The notes beneath the pieces are model-generated. The model saw only the letters and a list, made by a program, of their open reading frames with translations, made no database searches and had not been told where the DNA came from. Positions 15,126-22,282 of a DNA stretch of 24,588 bases are shown here, one piece after another; position 1 is the first letter of the stretch, and the number at the start of each line of letters is the position of its first letter. The stretch covers positions 1 through 24,588 of IMG/VR virus record IMGVR_UViG_3300020428_000963; one strand, given 5' to 3'. The stretch is from a virus. Both the position numbers and the translations under genes were made by a program.

Positions 15126-15677
15126 ATGATTAAGAACTTTTTACTAGCGGCAACTTTAATATTGCCACCCAGTATAATTTCTGGAAACATAAGTGTTACT
15201 GATGAAGCGAAAGACAAAACGCATTTAGAAGAGATAACGATAACAGCGGTGAAACAAGAAATGCCATTAGATCCACAAGAGGTATTCTGTTTGGCTCAAA
15301 ATATATATCATGAAGCCCGTGGTGAAACTGAACACGGAATGATTGCAGTAGCAAATGTTACTTTGAATAGGGTCGATGATCCTAGTTTTCCCGGTTCTGT
15401 TTGCAATGTAGTATATCAAGCAAGATTATGGGAAGGGTTTCCCGTAAGAAATGCATGTCAGTTTTCTTGGTATTGTGATGGAAGATCCGATACTATTAAA
15501 GAAATGCCAAAATTTAGAAAGATTTATAACTTGGCAAAAGAAGTGATGCGTGGAAATTTAGATGATGTTACAGATGGTAGTACATTCTACCACGCAAATT
15601 ATGTTGATCCATATTGGTCACAAAGTTTTGTTAAGGTAGGACAGATTGATAGTCACATTTTCTACAGAAAATACTGA
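15126..15677 (+). CDS. Exported SleB-family cell-wall hydrolase
   Basis: 183 residues. The N-terminus MIKNFLLAATLILPPSIISG is a Sec signal sequence (two positive-charge/polar residues, then a hydrophobic run). The mature part contains AQNIYHEARGE, followed by AVANVTLNRV, CQFSWYCDG and a C-terminal FYHANYV, which together define the SleB/Hydrolase_2 fold that cuts peptidoglycan between the sugars. E in HEARGE is the likely catalytic acid. Several Cys could form disulfides in the periplasm. It could be the phage lysin, reaching the wall by the host Sec system, or a wall-remodelling enzyme. A purine-rich AAGG lies before the start. It sits between the tmRNA terminator and a sugar epimerase, and I see no holin beside it. 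Confidence 0.85.
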   Translation: MIKNFLLAATLILPPSIISGNISVTDEAKDKTHLEEITITAVKQEMPLDPQEVFCLAQNIYHEARGETEHGMIAVANVTLNRVDDPSFPGSVCNVVYQARLWEGFPVRNACQFSWYCDGRSDTIKEMPKFRKIYNLAKEVMRGNLDDVTDGSTFYHANYVDPYWSQSFVKVGQIDSHIFYRKY

Positions 15678-15687
15678 TCCAGAACCA

Positions 15688-16596
15688 ATGAATTTTATTG
15701 TTACGGGTGGATGTGGATTTATAGGCTCCCATTTAGTTGAAACTCTTGTTATGATGGGACAGAATGTTCTAGTCATTGATGACATGAGGAACGGTAAAAC
15801 TATCTTTAAAGATAATCCGCACATAAAATATGTTCATCAGGATGTCTGTAGCGTTCAGCCCACAATTAAAGAAGGAAAGTTTAATGCTATCTTTCATCTA
15901 GCAAATACACCTAGAATTAGATTAGCAATGGAGCAACCGTTAGAAGCACTAAGAAATGGGATTGATCCTACGATACATGTTGCAGAATGGGCCAGAAAGT
16001 TTAAGTGTCCGTTGTTTTATGCAACTTCTTCTAGCACGATTCATTCTGATTTTACATCGAATCCATACACTTTTGCGAAGACTGTTGGTGAAGATATATT
16101 GCAGTTATACGATAAACATTATGGACTTCATTATCATTTATTATATTTTTATAATGTATACGGCCCAAGAGAAGCAGATTATGGAGAACACAGCACAGTT
16201 ATCAGAGCATTTAAAAATCAGATTTTAAAGGGAGAACCTTTACGAGTTTTTGGTTCTGGCAGAAAGACAAGAGATTTTACACATATTCATGATGTCATTG
16301 ATATGCTTGTTGTTCTACTTAAAGCAGAAAAGAAACCAAGAAATGTACATCTAGGAACAGGGAATCCTTATTCGATCAGGGATGTTGCTGAAGCATTTAA
16401 ACATCCTATTGTACATGAGTTTGATAAACCTGGTGAAGCACATGATACGCTTTGTGAAGAACCATATGCACCATGTGATTTTGATGTTATTGGATATATC
16501 AAGCATTGGAAAGAAGAGTTTGATGAGTCTAAAACATTTCGTAGAGTACAACAACAATTAGAAGAGATTGATACCAAGTTCGGTATTGATAGTTAG
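15688..16596 (+). CDS. NAD-dependent sugar epimerase/dehydratase (extended SDR)
   Basis: Start at the ATG at 15688 (302 residues), because the Rossmann strand NFIVTGGCGFIGSH begins right after it; an in-frame ATG 14 codons earlier would add a polar tail and lie inside the upstream gene. GGxGxxG is at residues 7-13, D after strand 2 (VIDD), catalytic-type Y127-x3-K131 (PYTFAK) with an upstream SSS, then NVYGPRE and FGSGRKTRDFTHIHD, all typical of GalE/RmlB-like enzymes. It acts on an NDP-sugar; whether it is an epimerase or a dehydratase is not decided. It lies away from the main sugar operon but probably feeds the same sugar pool. Confidence 0.88.
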   Translation: MNFIVTGGCGFIGSHLVETLVMMGQNVLVIDDMRNGKTIFKDNPHIKYVHQDVCSVQPTIKEGKFNAIFHLANTPRIRLAMEQPLEALRNGIDPTIHVAEWARKFKCPLFYATSSSTIHSDFTSNPYTFAKTVGEDILQLYDKHYGLHYHLLYFYNVYGPREADYGEHSTVIRAFKNQILKGEPLRVFGSGRKTRDFTHIHDVIDMLVVLLKAEKKPRNVHLGTGNPYSIRDVAEAFKHPIVHEFDKPGEAHDTLCEEPYAPCDFDVIGYIKHWKEEFDESKTFRRVQQQLEEIDTKFGIDS

Positions 16597-16604
16597 GAGA
16601 AGCA

Positions 16605-16892
16605 ATGCCGAAATTAATAGTTGATAATGATACACAGACTCAAAATATGAGTGATGAATTCATGATAACCAAGGAGTTTAAAAACTCTGCTGAATTTTCA
16701 CAGTACATAGAGAAAGTAGGAGTTCGTACAAATAGTTATATTGATGCGATAGTTGATTATTGCACAAAGCGAGGTATAGAGATTGAGACTATTAAAAAAC
16801 TTTTATCTCCATCTTTAAAAGATAAGATCAAAGTTGAAGCAGAAAATCTCAACCTTATTAAAGGTTCTGCTGGAGGAAAGTTGCCTATATAA
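16605..16892 (+). CDS. 33: Late-transcription co-activator gp33
   Basis: 95 residues. The second half (IKKLLSPSLKDKIKVEAENLNLIK) matches in character and position the T4 gp33 segment with F-I-P-S-x-I-x-E-K-I-x-S-E-A-x-x-x-N-L-L. In T4, gp33 joins RNA polymerase to the sliding clamp and, with gp55, directs transcription from TATAAATA promoters. The position before gp59 and gp32 is the T4 gene order, which supports the call more than the sequence alone. AGGAGA lies 4 bases before the ATG and overlaps the stop of the epimerase. The end overlaps gp59 by one base (TAATG). Confidence 0.8.
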   Translation: MPKLIVDNDTQTQNMSDEFMITKEFKNSAEFSQYIEKVGVRTNSYIDAIVDYCTKRGIEIETIKKLLSPSLKDKIKVEAENLNLIKGSAGGKLPI

Positions 16893-17518
16893 TGGATTCG
16901 TTTGATGTTTACAAGATATATCTTGCTTTAAAATTACATTTTACAAACAAAAATTATGATGTTGTAAAGTATAATGGCAAAGTAAGGGCATCTGAAAAAT
17001 CATTCTTGAAAAGAAACGATGGTATCTTCTTCAAAAAATTAGCCAAGAAATATACAAAAGAAGAAATAGTAGATTACTTTATTGCCACTTTTATTGTCTC
17101 GGGTTCAACGATTCACCTTTCAAACGAAGCAGACAGAAGATATGAAGAATGGAAAACGAGAAAGTCCAAAAGAGAGTACTTGTTTGAAAAAGATATCGCT
17201 AAGATCATATTAGAAATGGAAAAAAGAGAAATTAGTAATCCATTTGTTGAAAAAAATTTGCAACACCCCTTGACTTTTCAATTATACTATGCTAATATAA
17301 TCAACATTGAAACTATGGTTATCACAGATAAAATTTTTAATTTTGTCGATGTAGATACAAGTGATGTTTTCTTATCTCAGAGTTCATTGACGATAACAAA
17401 ATATCGACCATTTGTTAAGGTTACAGATACTATGTTGTCTGTAGCGAAAGACCTTGAAGGCTGTATAAATAGGAGTGTTCTTGATGGCCAGCAAGAAAAA
17501 GTCTCGATCTCAGTATGA
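16892..17518 (+). CDS. 59: Helicase loader gp59
   Basis: 208 residues, matching T4 gp59 (217) along its length. The N-terminal VYKIYLALKLHFTNKNYDVVKYNGKVR parallels T4 VYKLYLMIKQHMNGKYDVIKYN, then FFKKLAKKY parallels FFQKLSEKY, and YLFEKDIAKI parallels KFEEDIRNI. The protein loads the replicative helicase gp41 onto gp32-coated DNA. It lies between gp33 and gp32 as in T4, but a small extra gene is inserted before gp32, overlapping its C-terminal codons. A perfect late box lies inside its last 20 codons. Confidence 0.93.
   Translation: MDSFDVYKIYLALKLHFTNKNYDVVKYNGKVRASEKSFLKRNDGIFFKKLAKKYTKEEIVDYFIATFIVSGSTIHLSNEADRRYEEWKTRKSKREYLFEKDIAKIILEMEKREISNPFVEKNLQHPLTFQLYYANIINIETMVITDKIFNFVDVDTSDVFLSQSSLTITKYRPFVKVTDTMLSVAKDLEGCINRSVLDGQQEKVSISV
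17464..17471 (+). promoter_or_regulatory. T4-type late promoter TATAAATA inside the end of gene 59
   Basis: Perfect 8-base T4 late consensus. The predicted start is about 17477, leaving a leader of about 7 bases before the ATG at 17484. It could give late expression of the small protein and of gp32. Confidence 0.65.
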
Positions 17519-17675
17519 GGAAGAGCATAACCGCCGTGTTCGGAAAGTTGAGTCTGATGTTAAATTAAGACTTGACAAATACAAACACAAGTTATATGAT
17601 GAAAGCAGTTATGAAAGTGATGACTTTTATGATCAACCGCATATAACGAAAATAAATCGTAAACATCGTACATAA
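17484..17675 (+). CDS. Small charged protein between gp59 and gp32
   Basis: With the ATG at 17484 the product has 63 residues (MASKKKSRSQ...). AGGAG at 17471-17475 is well placed for this start, favouring it over a GTG three codons earlier. The N-terminus is Lys/Arg-rich, the middle helical, and an acidic/aromatic DESSYESDDFYD stretch precedes a basic tail. It has no recognisable family and T4 has no gene here. The charge pattern suggests a binding partner of DNA or of the replication proteins. It shares a late box and 35 bases with the end of gene 59. Confidence 0.65.
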   Translation: MASKKKSRSQYEEEHNRRVRKVESDVKLRLDKYKHKLYDESSYESDDFYDQPHITKINRKHRT

Positions 17676-17679
17676 GGAG
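17674..17679 (+). promoter_or_regulatory. Strong Shine-Dalgarno AAGGAG of gene 32
   Basis: AAGGAG lies 6 bases before the ATG at 17686, beginning at the stop of the small gene. It is one of the strongest sites in the window, fitting an abundant protein. Confidence 0.8.
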
Positions 17680-17685
17680 TAAAAT

Positions 17686-18588
17686 ATGTCGTTCAATACA
17701 CTATCCGATCTTCGGAAATCTCGTGGCAACTTTGATAATCTCATGAAAGAGGTTGAAAAGATGTCTGCTACAACCACCACTCAATCTAGAGATGATGGCA
17801 AAGAATGGAAGCCAACAGTCGATAATGCAGGCAACGGTCTTGCTATTATTCGTTTTCTTCCAGCACCTAAAGGCGAAGACTTGCCTTGGGTTCGTCTTTG
17901 GAATCATGGCTTTCAAGGTCCCTCTGGAAAGTGGTACATTGAAAATTCTTTAACTACGCTTGGACAGCAAGATCCAGTATCAGAGTTGAATTCTGAACTT
18001 TGGAATTCTGGTGTTGATGCTGACAAAGAAATTGCTAGAAAGCAAAAGCGAAGGCTTGCTTACTACACCAATATCGTTGTTGTTAAGGATCCTGCGAAAC
18101 CAGAAAACGAAGGTAAAGTTTTCTTGTATAAGTTTGGAAAGAAAATCTTTGATAAGATTCAGGACGCAATGAAGCCTGAGTTTGAAGATGAGACTCCAGT
18201 AAATCCTTTCGATTTCTGGGAAGGAAGAAATCTTAAACTAAAGATTCGTCAAGTTGAGGGATTCCGAAACTATGACAAGTCGGAGTTTGAGTCCGTTGAT
18301 TCTGTTGTTGCTGATACTGATGAAGCAATAGAAGAAATCTGGAGCCAGCAACATTCTCTTGCAGAGATTGTTGATCCTAAAAACTTCAAGTCCTATGATG
18401 AGTTGAAGAAAAAACTTGACATGGTTTTAGGTTCTACTAGAACTGTTCCTTCAGCGTCAAGCGTATCTGTCCAGACAGGTGATGCCGCTGACGATCTCTT
18501 TGTTGAGTCCAACACGGCAAAAGCACCCACATCTTCAGAAGATGAGTCTGCTATGTCGTATTTCGCAAAACTTGCCGAAGACAACTAA
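17686..18588 (+). CDS. 32: Single-stranded-DNA-binding protein gp32
   Basis: 300 residues, matching T4 gp32 (301) throughout. EWKPTVDNAGNGLAIIRFLPAP, NHGFQGPSGKWYIEN, NIVVVKDPAKPENEGKVFLYKFGKKIFDKI and FKSYDELKKKLDMVLG all have close T4 counterparts. The acidic C-terminal tail that binds partner proteins is present (SEDESAMSYFAKLAEDN). The N-terminal basic region mediates cooperative binding. The Cys/His zinc-binding loop of T4 gp32 is absent: after KWYIEN the sequence is SLTTLGQQDPVSELN with no Cys. It is followed directly by a strong terminator. Confidence 0.97.
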   Translation: MSFNTLSDLRKSRGNFDNLMKEVEKMSATTTTQSRDDGKEWKPTVDNAGNGLAIIRFLPAPKGEDLPWVRLWNHGFQGPSGKWYIENSLTTLGQQDPVSELNSELWNSGVDADKEIARKQKRRLAYYTNIVVVKDPAKPENEGKVFLYKFGKKIFDKIQDAMKPEFEDETPVNPFDFWEGRNLKLKIRQVEGFRNYDKSEFESVDSVVADTDEAIEEIWSQQHSLAEIVDPKNFKSYDELKKKLDMVLGSTRTVPSASSVSVQTGDAADDLFVESNTAKAPTSSEDESAMSYFAKLAEDN

Positions 18589-18609
18589 ATAGTCGTAATT
18601 GGCTTTATA

Positions 18610-18633
18610 GGGGGCCTAGTGCCCCCTTTTTTT
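18610..18633 (+). terminator. Strong rho-independent terminator after gene 32
   Basis: GGGGGC (18610-18615) pairs with GCCCCC (18621-18626) over a 5-base loop, followed by seven T. It is the most GC-rich hairpin in an AT-rich window and ends the 33-59-32 unit. Confidence 0.92.
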
Positions 18634-18658
18634 GAATCGCTGACATGCATGGTATAAT
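18632..18658 (+). promoter_or_regulatory. Possible extended -10 promoter TGGTATAAT
   Basis: TGGTATAAT (18650-18658) is a full extended -10 element, with a weak TTGAAT 15 bases upstream. It would start transcription near 18665, inside the reading frame that begins at 18645. It could also be just the codons for Gly-Ile-Ile. Confidence 0.4.
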
Positions 18659-20141
18659 ATTCGGTGGATTATTAGAGGATATGGGAATGGACCCTGATGC
18701 GTTTAGTATTAGGCGTTCTTCTGGTGCACACAAACTTGCCACATATTTAAGACAACATAACTATGATATCGAAGTAGTAGATTATATCCATCGTTGGAAA
18801 TTAGAAGAGTTACAAGAATTCACTAGAAAAAGAATTAGCGATAAATTGTTATTCTTTGGTTTTAGTTGCACATTCTTTATTGATACTGATGTGGTGCATG
18901 ATTTCATTAAGTGGCTCAAACAAGAATACCCAAATATCCCCATTGTTACTGGTAGTCAAAATGCCGCACTAGAAAGTCTGAAGTGTGATTGGTATTGCTA
19001 TGGGTACGGGGAATACGCTTTATTATCGCTTTTAGAACACTTCCAAGGCGCACCAGAGCCCGTTCATGAGAATAGAGTTATAAATGCATACGCAAATTAT
19101 AAAGCGTTTCCTAAAGACGAATTAGAAGTCGAATATGAAGATAGAGATCATATTCATGAGAGAGAAATACTTTTATTAGAGTTTGCTAGAGGATGTAAGT
19201 TCAAATGCTCATTTTGTTCTTTTCCTGTTCTGGGTGCAAAGGGCAATTATATTAGAAATGCACAGGGTGTTTATGATGAGATGATGAGAAACTATGATAA
19301 GTGGGGCGTTACTCACTACATGGTTTTAGATGAAACTTTCAATGATCACAGCGAGAAAATAAAAGTCTACGCGGACGCTTGTAGAAAACTACCATTCAAA
19401 CCTAAAATGACTGCTTATATTAGAGCCGATTTATTAGTATCTAAAATACAGGACTGGGATAATCTTATTGATATGGGAATAACCTCACATTTTTATGGTG
19501 TCGAATCTATGAATCATAAATCTGCAAAGTCTATAGGCAAAGGCATGCAGAGCGGTAAGATACAAGATGGACTATTGGCAGTAGATGAATATTTTAGAAA
19601 AAATGCTGGATTTTATAAAGGACATATATCTCTTATTGCAGGACTTCCACATGAAACTCTTGATACACTACGAGAGACAGTATCTTGGTTAAGTAATTAT
19701 TGGTCACATCATAGTTATCATATGAATGTATTGATGATAAAAGATTTAGATAATCAACCACCTTCGCTCAATCATAATTCAGAAATGGACAAAGACTGGA
19801 CAAAGTTCGGTTATAGGCGGGCAGAGTGGCAAGAAGATGATATCGATTGGTCAAAAGCAATCAATCCATATTATAAAGGTCTTTATGATTATGTACGAGA
19901 TACAAAGTATTATTTAAATTGGGAAAATGATGATCTATCTTTACATGCTGTTATGAGATGGTGTGCCGAAGAATTCAGTCAAGCAAAGTTAAGAAACATT
20001 GTTGATCCTTTCATGTACGATAAATTTTTTATGGATCCTAGCGTTGAATGGAAAGATTTTATTGAACAAGAAAACATGCAACCCAGAAGAGAACATATTC
20101 TCAATCATATAGACGGCTACATTTCTAAGAAACTCTTATAA
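18645..20141 (+). CDS. B12-binding-domain radical SAM protein
   Basis: 498 residues if it starts at 18645. The N-terminal ~150 residues form a cobalamin-binding-type Rossmann domain: strand GIIFGG, then RRSSGAHKLATYLRQHNYDIEVVDY, LLFFGFSCTF and IVTGSQ. The radical SAM core follows, with C184-x3-C188-x2-C191 (RGCKFKCSFC) and a TIM-barrel part containing YGVESM and GLPHET. Such enzymes often methylate unreactive carbons or rearrange substrates. The start is uncertain. The ATG at 18645 keeps the first strand but has no ribosome-binding site; the ATG at 18687 has GAGG 8 bases upstream but would remove the strand. It is isolated between the gp32 terminator and tail genes, so it looks like an inserted cargo gene. 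Confidence 0.88.
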   Translation: MHGIIFGGLLEDMGMDPDAFSIRRSSGAHKLATYLRQHNYDIEVVDYIHRWKLEELQEFTRKRISDKLLFFGFSCTFFIDTDVVHDFIKWLKQEYPNIPIVTGSQNAALESLKCDWYCYGYGEYALLSLLEHFQGAPEPVHENRVINAYANYKAFPKDELEVEYEDRDHIHEREILLLEFARGCKFKCSFCSFPVLGAKGNYIRNAQGVYDEMMRNYDKWGVTHYMVLDETFNDHSEKIKVYADACRKLPFKPKMTAYIRADLLVSKIQDWDNLIDMGITSHFYGVESMNHKSAKSIGKGMQSGKIQDGLLAVDEYFRKNAGFYKGHISLIAGLPHETLDTLRETVSWLSNYWSHHSYHMNVLMIKDLDNQPPSLNHNSEMDKDWTKFGYRRAEWQEDDIDWSKAINPYYKGLYDYVRDTKYYLNWENDDLSLHAVMRWCAEEFSQAKLRNIVDPFMYDKFFMDPSVEWKDFIEQENMQPRREHILNHIDGYISKKLL

Positions 20142-20144
20142 ATA
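20137..20144 (+). promoter_or_regulatory. T4-type late promoter TATAAATA, leaderless geometry
   Basis: Perfect consensus. With the box at -13 to -6 the start is 20150, the A of the next ATG. The box includes the stop of the radical SAM gene. It is the likely promoter of the tail-gene block. Confidence 0.8.
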
Positions 20145-20149
20145 GCCTT

Positions 20150-20725
20150 ATGGCTAACCCATTTGAACAAATACGAGCAAACTCTAACGATCAAAAGAAG
20201 AGTTTTGATTGGTATATGCGACAGGTTCGTTCCGTTGCTCGTAATATAACAAGTGCGACTTCCGCTTTCAGAAGTGATTTAGGATCTTTTGAATCACAGT
20301 ATGATGTGGGAAGCATGTATTTGTTTGTATATGATGCTAAAACATATGGAACTACATTACCATATTTCGATAAGTTTCCCTTATGTCTGCCTTTTGAAGA
20401 TGCTCAAGGTGGATTTTGGGGTTTAAATTTACATTATATACCGCTTGGCCTGAGGGCTGAACTACTTGGTAAACTTATGGAAACAGCGAAAGATAAAACA
20501 CTAGATGAGAAATCTACAATGAGATATAATTGGGATTTGTTGAAAAGTGCTTCAAGATTTCCTAGTGTTAGACCTTGTGTGAAAAGATATCTTGGTTCTC
20601 ATATGAGAAGTGGGTTTTTTAAAGTTAATCCGCAAGATTGGAAAGCGGCAATATTTTTGCCTGTAGAAAGTTTCCAAGGCGCAAGTAGACAAAAAGTTTA
20701 CACAGACTCAAGGGCTATGATGTAA
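20150..20725 (+). CDS. Conserved T4-like structural protein (unknown role)
   Basis: 191 residues. The middle has MYLFVYDAKTYGTTLPYFDKFPL, then GGFWGLNLHYIPLGLRAELL and RPCVKRYLGSHMRSGFFKV, ending in AIFLPVESFQGA...VYTDSRAMM. I recognise this pattern from T4-like marine phages, where the protein lies among tail and baseplate genes, but I cannot give it a T4 gene number. It directly follows a perfect late promoter and its stop overlaps the tail-tube-fold gene by one base (TAATG). Expected in the virion or its assembly. Confidence 0.7.
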   Translation: MANPFEQIRANSNDQKKSFDWYMRQVRSVARNITSATSAFRSDLGSFESQYDVGSMYLFVYDAKTYGTTLPYFDKFPLCLPFEDAQGGFWGLNLHYIPLGLRAELLGKLMETAKDKTLDEKSTMRYNWDLLKSASRFPSVRPCVKRYLGSHMRSGFFKVNPQDWKAAIFLPVESFQGASRQKVYTDSRAMM

Positions 20726-21387
20726 TGGCATATTTTAGTACAAACGATTTTATTTCAAAGGTAAGAGAAAAAGACTTAGCGAGACCCAATCGCTTTGAAG
20801 TTTTCATTAGAAGTCCTAACGGCAGATACGGACAAGGCGGTGATAGAGATGTATCTTTATTATGCGAAGAAGCCGCTATTCCAGGTCTTGTTATGACATA
20901 TGCGCCAGTAAAGTATGGTCATTGGACTGAAAACAGGTTGGCGGGTGTAGAATACTTTGGCGACAACGCACAGATGACTTTTATATGTGATAGCGATTGG
21001 GATGCAAGAGGTTATTTTGAATCTTGGATGGCAGAAAGCGTTGATCCAGTATCTAAAGAAGTAACTTTTTATGATGCTCATGTTGGAGAAATAACTATTA
21101 TTGGGTTAGATAGAAAAGATAATATTGTGGGTGAGTGGACATTAGTCGATGCTTTCCCAAGATTGCTTAGTCTTACACCTCTGTCTCAAAGTGGAGGAGA
21201 AGCACCTGTCAGAATTAATGTGTCATTTGCATATAGACATTGGTATTCATATGCATTGAATGATGACAGAAGTGCTTTGGGTAAGTTCTTGAATATTCGC
21301 ACTGGTAGTTTGAGAGAGCGAATAAAAGGTGGCATTCAAGATAGTATTACAAATGTTGTAGAGGATACTCTCAACAGAATATTTTAG
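20725..21387 (+). CDS. Tail-tube-fold protein (gp19/gp48/gp54-like)
   Basis: 220 residues. LARPNRFEVFIRSP, LLCEEAAIPGLVM, the glycine-rich middle, WDARGYFESWM, ITIIGLD, LVDAFPRLLSLTPLS and a final SFAYRHWYSY follow the strand order of T4-like tail tube and tube-initiator proteins. The family is clear, but whether this is the main tube protein or a baseplate tube cap/initiator is not. It stands directly before the gp26-type gene and a tape-measure-like gene, the general tail gene order. Confidence 0.75.
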   Translation: MAYFSTNDFISKVREKDLARPNRFEVFIRSPNGRYGQGGDRDVSLLCEEAAIPGLVMTYAPVKYGHWTENRLAGVEYFGDNAQMTFICDSDWDARGYFESWMAESVDPVSKEVTFYDAHVGEITIIGLDRKDNIVGEWTLVDAFPRLLSLTPLSQSGGEAPVRINVSFAYRHWYSYALNDDRSALGKFLNIRTGSLRERIKGGIQDSITNVVEDTLNRIF

Positions 21388-21401
21388 TATAGGAGATTAT
21401 A

Positions 21402-22103
21402 ATGGCTTTACCAGTTACTGAGTTGCCTTTATTTGATGTGGATGTTTTATCTGTAGATAAAAAAGTAAAGTTTAGGCCCTTTAAAGTAAAGGAAGAAAAA
21501 CTTTTAGTTTTAGGATCACAGTCTAAAGACTTTACGGATCTTGTAAAGGCTATACAGCAAGTAATAACAAATTGTTCTTTTGGAAAATTGAGTGGTGATG
21601 AGTTACCTATTTTTGATTTACAGAACATCTTTCTTAAATTAAGATCGGCATCTATTTCACCAATCTTCCAGGTGAATTTAACATGTGGACATTGTGGACA
21701 TGTGTCGTTGCAAGATATTGATTTAGATAAGGTTGAAATCAAGACAAGCGAAGATCATGTAAATCCGGTGTCTATTAATGACAGTGTTTCGATAGAGTTC
21801 AATTATCCTAGTGCAGAAGATTTGGCGACATTAGCAACAGCAACAGAAGAAGCGCCAATCTGGGAAGTTGCACAAAGATGTATTCGATCTATTCATACGA
21901 CGGATGCTACATTCGAGGCAGAAGATTTATCAGAAGAAGAAAAGGCAGAATATATTGAAAATCTGACTTTTGAAGAATTCAATAATATAAAAGAATTTTT
22001 TAATACAATGCCTGTTATGGAAAATGAACTTTCATTAGAATGTGAGAAGTGTGGAGAGAATAACATAATTTATATGAATGGTTACTTGGATTTTTTCGAC
22101 TAA
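21402..22103 (+). CDS. 26: gp26-type baseplate hub/tail assembly protein, zero-frame product
   Basis: 233 residues. LPVTELPLFDVDVLSVDKKVKFRPFKVKEEKLL, IQQVITNC, LPIFDLQNIFLKLRSASIS and CGHCGH match the T4-like gp26 hub-assembly family. Two Cys pairs, C95/C98 and C214/C217, can form one zinc ribbon. TAGGAG is 10 bases before the ATG. The stop TAA at 22101-22103 comes one codon after a U_UUU_UUC slippery heptamer, and the -1 frame stays open for about 60 codons more, so a longer product is likely. T4 gp26 has no known frameshift. Here the protein is placed like the tail assembly chaperones of other long-tailed phages. Confidence 0.82.
   Translation: MALPVTELPLFDVDVLSVDKKVKFRPFKVKEEKLLVLGSQSKDFTDLVKAIQQVITNCSFGKLSGDELPIFDLQNIFLKLRSASISPIFQVNLTCGHCGHVSLQDIDLDKVEIKTSEDHVNPVSINDSVSIEFNYPSAEDLATLATATEEAPIWEVAQRCIRSIHTTDATFEAEDLSEEEKAEYIENLTFEEFNNIKEFFNTMPVMENELSLECEKCGENNIIYMNGYLDFFD
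22091..22097 (+). promoter_or_regulatory. Candidate -1 ribosomal frameshift site T_TTT_TTC
   Basis: The zero frame reads GAT TTT TTC GAC TAA, so the heptamer is T TTT TTC in the X_XXY_YYZ phase needed for -1 slippage. TTCTC (22108-22112) can pair with GAGAA (22124-22128) as a weak stem 10 bases downstream; no strong pseudoknot is seen. Confidence 0.7.
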
Positions 22104-22279
22104 CCCTTTCTCATGAGACACTGGAGAATTTCTTTAAGACTAATTTCTTACTGATGCAAGAACATAAATATTCTCTTAGTGAAATCGAAAACTGGATGCC
22201 GTGGGAAAGGGAAGTCTACATTAGTATGTTGATAGAACATTTAAAGAAGAAAGCAGAGAAGAAACGAGAACAAGGCTAA
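22091..22279 (+). CDS. -1 frame extension of the gp26-type protein
   Basis: The -1 frame reads through from the slippery site to TAA at 22277-22279 and encodes about 60 residues: RLTLSHETLENFFKTNFLL, then MQEHKYSLSEIENWMPWERE and VYISMLIEHLKKKAEKKREQG. HKYSLSE.E.W.PWEREVYI..L...L is a coherent, conserved-looking motif of small tail-assembly proteins, and the ordered sequence begins upstream of the only ATG in this frame (22154). This argues for synthesis as a frameshift fusion rather than as a separate 41-residue peptide. The charged helical end fits a chaperone that binds the tape measure encoded next. Confidence 0.72.
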   Translation, partial: FFRLTLSHETLENFFKTNFLLMQEHKYSLSEIENWMPWEREVYISMLIEHLKKKAEKKREQG

Positions 22280-22282
22280 TAT

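Noticed and set aside
22154-22279. Independent 41-residue gene after the gp26-type gene
   Set aside because: It has no ribosome-binding site, and the coherent sequence begins upstream of its only ATG; a -1 frameshift extension explains it better.
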